A DNA stretch of 64,000 nt from Komagataeibacter intermedius TF2 (GTDB lineage Bacteria; Pseudomonadota; Alphaproteobacteria; Acetobacterales; Acetobacteraceae): contig NZ_BANF01000012.1 in the NCBI RefSeq assembly GCF_000964425.1, positions 83,857 to 147,856 on the forward strand, in the 5' to 3' direction. Below, one piece after another: positions 63,940 to 64,000 of the stretch. Position 1 is the first letter of the stretch. Each line of letters starts with the position of its first letter. The notes below the pieces were generated by a model, which saw nothing but the letters and a program-made list of their open reading frames with translations, searched no databases and was not told the origin of the DNA. The position numbers and the translations under genes are program-made.

Positions 63940-64000
<61 letters not shown>

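Overview
The window is a stretch of GC-rich (roughly 60-65%), densely packed bacterial chromosome. Gene content and order point to an alphaproteobacterium of the acetic acid bacteria (Acetobacteraceae), most likely Komagataeibacter or Gluconacetobacter. The clues are an F0 ATP-synthase operon of the b'/b type split from F1, a short N-terminally reduced HPr kinase next to RapZ and a regulatory PTS, a full hopanoid operon, a phosphoketolase-acetate kinase pair, acetic-acid-bacterial porins, IS5-type transposase remnants and a dispersed AT-rich palindrome. The genus is inferred from memory of these families, not from a search.

Layout. 0-3.3 kb: end of hemE, a HAD phosphatase and hemJ (heme synthesis), DUF2501 and YggT proteins, then tRNA-Ala(CGC) with a good promoter. 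3.4-8 kb: a RidA-like gene facing a regulatory phosphotransferase operon (hprK, rapZ, EIIA-Man, HPr, EI) with no sugar permease. 8-16 kb: purH, a secreted protein with two repeats, the F0 operon atpI-B-E-F'-F behind a near-consensus promoter, and a GT2/ArnT-like glycosyltransferase pair. 15.7-16.2 kb: a deleted IS5-type element inside a palindrome. 16-23 kb: DUF3297, a YigZ/IMPACT protein, radA, mlaF-mlaE, a Bcr/CflA exporter and gmk, all on the minus strand, then an SDR enzyme on plus. 23-29 kb: a solitary RND pump, tRNA-Arg(ACG), a solitary cytochrome b gene and a DUF2721 protein. 29-33 kb: a porin, a Gfo/Idh/MocA oxidoreductase and a second IS5-type remnant.

33-42 kb, minus strand: an FMN riboswitch drives ribD-ribE-ribBA-ribH, followed by an HpnL-like membrane protein and the hopanoid transporter hpnN, closed by a strong bidirectional terminator. 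Upstream lies an aquaporin-family gene with altered NPA boxes. 42-49 kb: a DcaP-like porin, small conserved proteins (DUF3126, DUF2939), a large inverted repeat that could be a structured RNA, a MoeB/ThiF-DsrE-SH3 group, and pyruvate kinase. 49-60 kb: tyrA and a second HpnL-like gene (minus), divergent from hpnA-hpnB-hpnC-hpnD-hpnE-shc-hpnG, which makes squalene, cyclises it and begins side-chain processing. 60-64 kb: ackA and xfp, which turn sugar phosphates into acetyl-phosphate, acetate and ATP. The window ends in a hexanucleotide repeat that reads as an Ala-Pro tail of a minus-strand gene.

Most of the window is housekeeping. The parts that deserve a second look are the arm-IS-arm compound repeats, the petB gene without petA or petC, the altered aquaporin motifs, the large inverted repeat at 44.3-44.5 kb, and the two HpnL paralogues.
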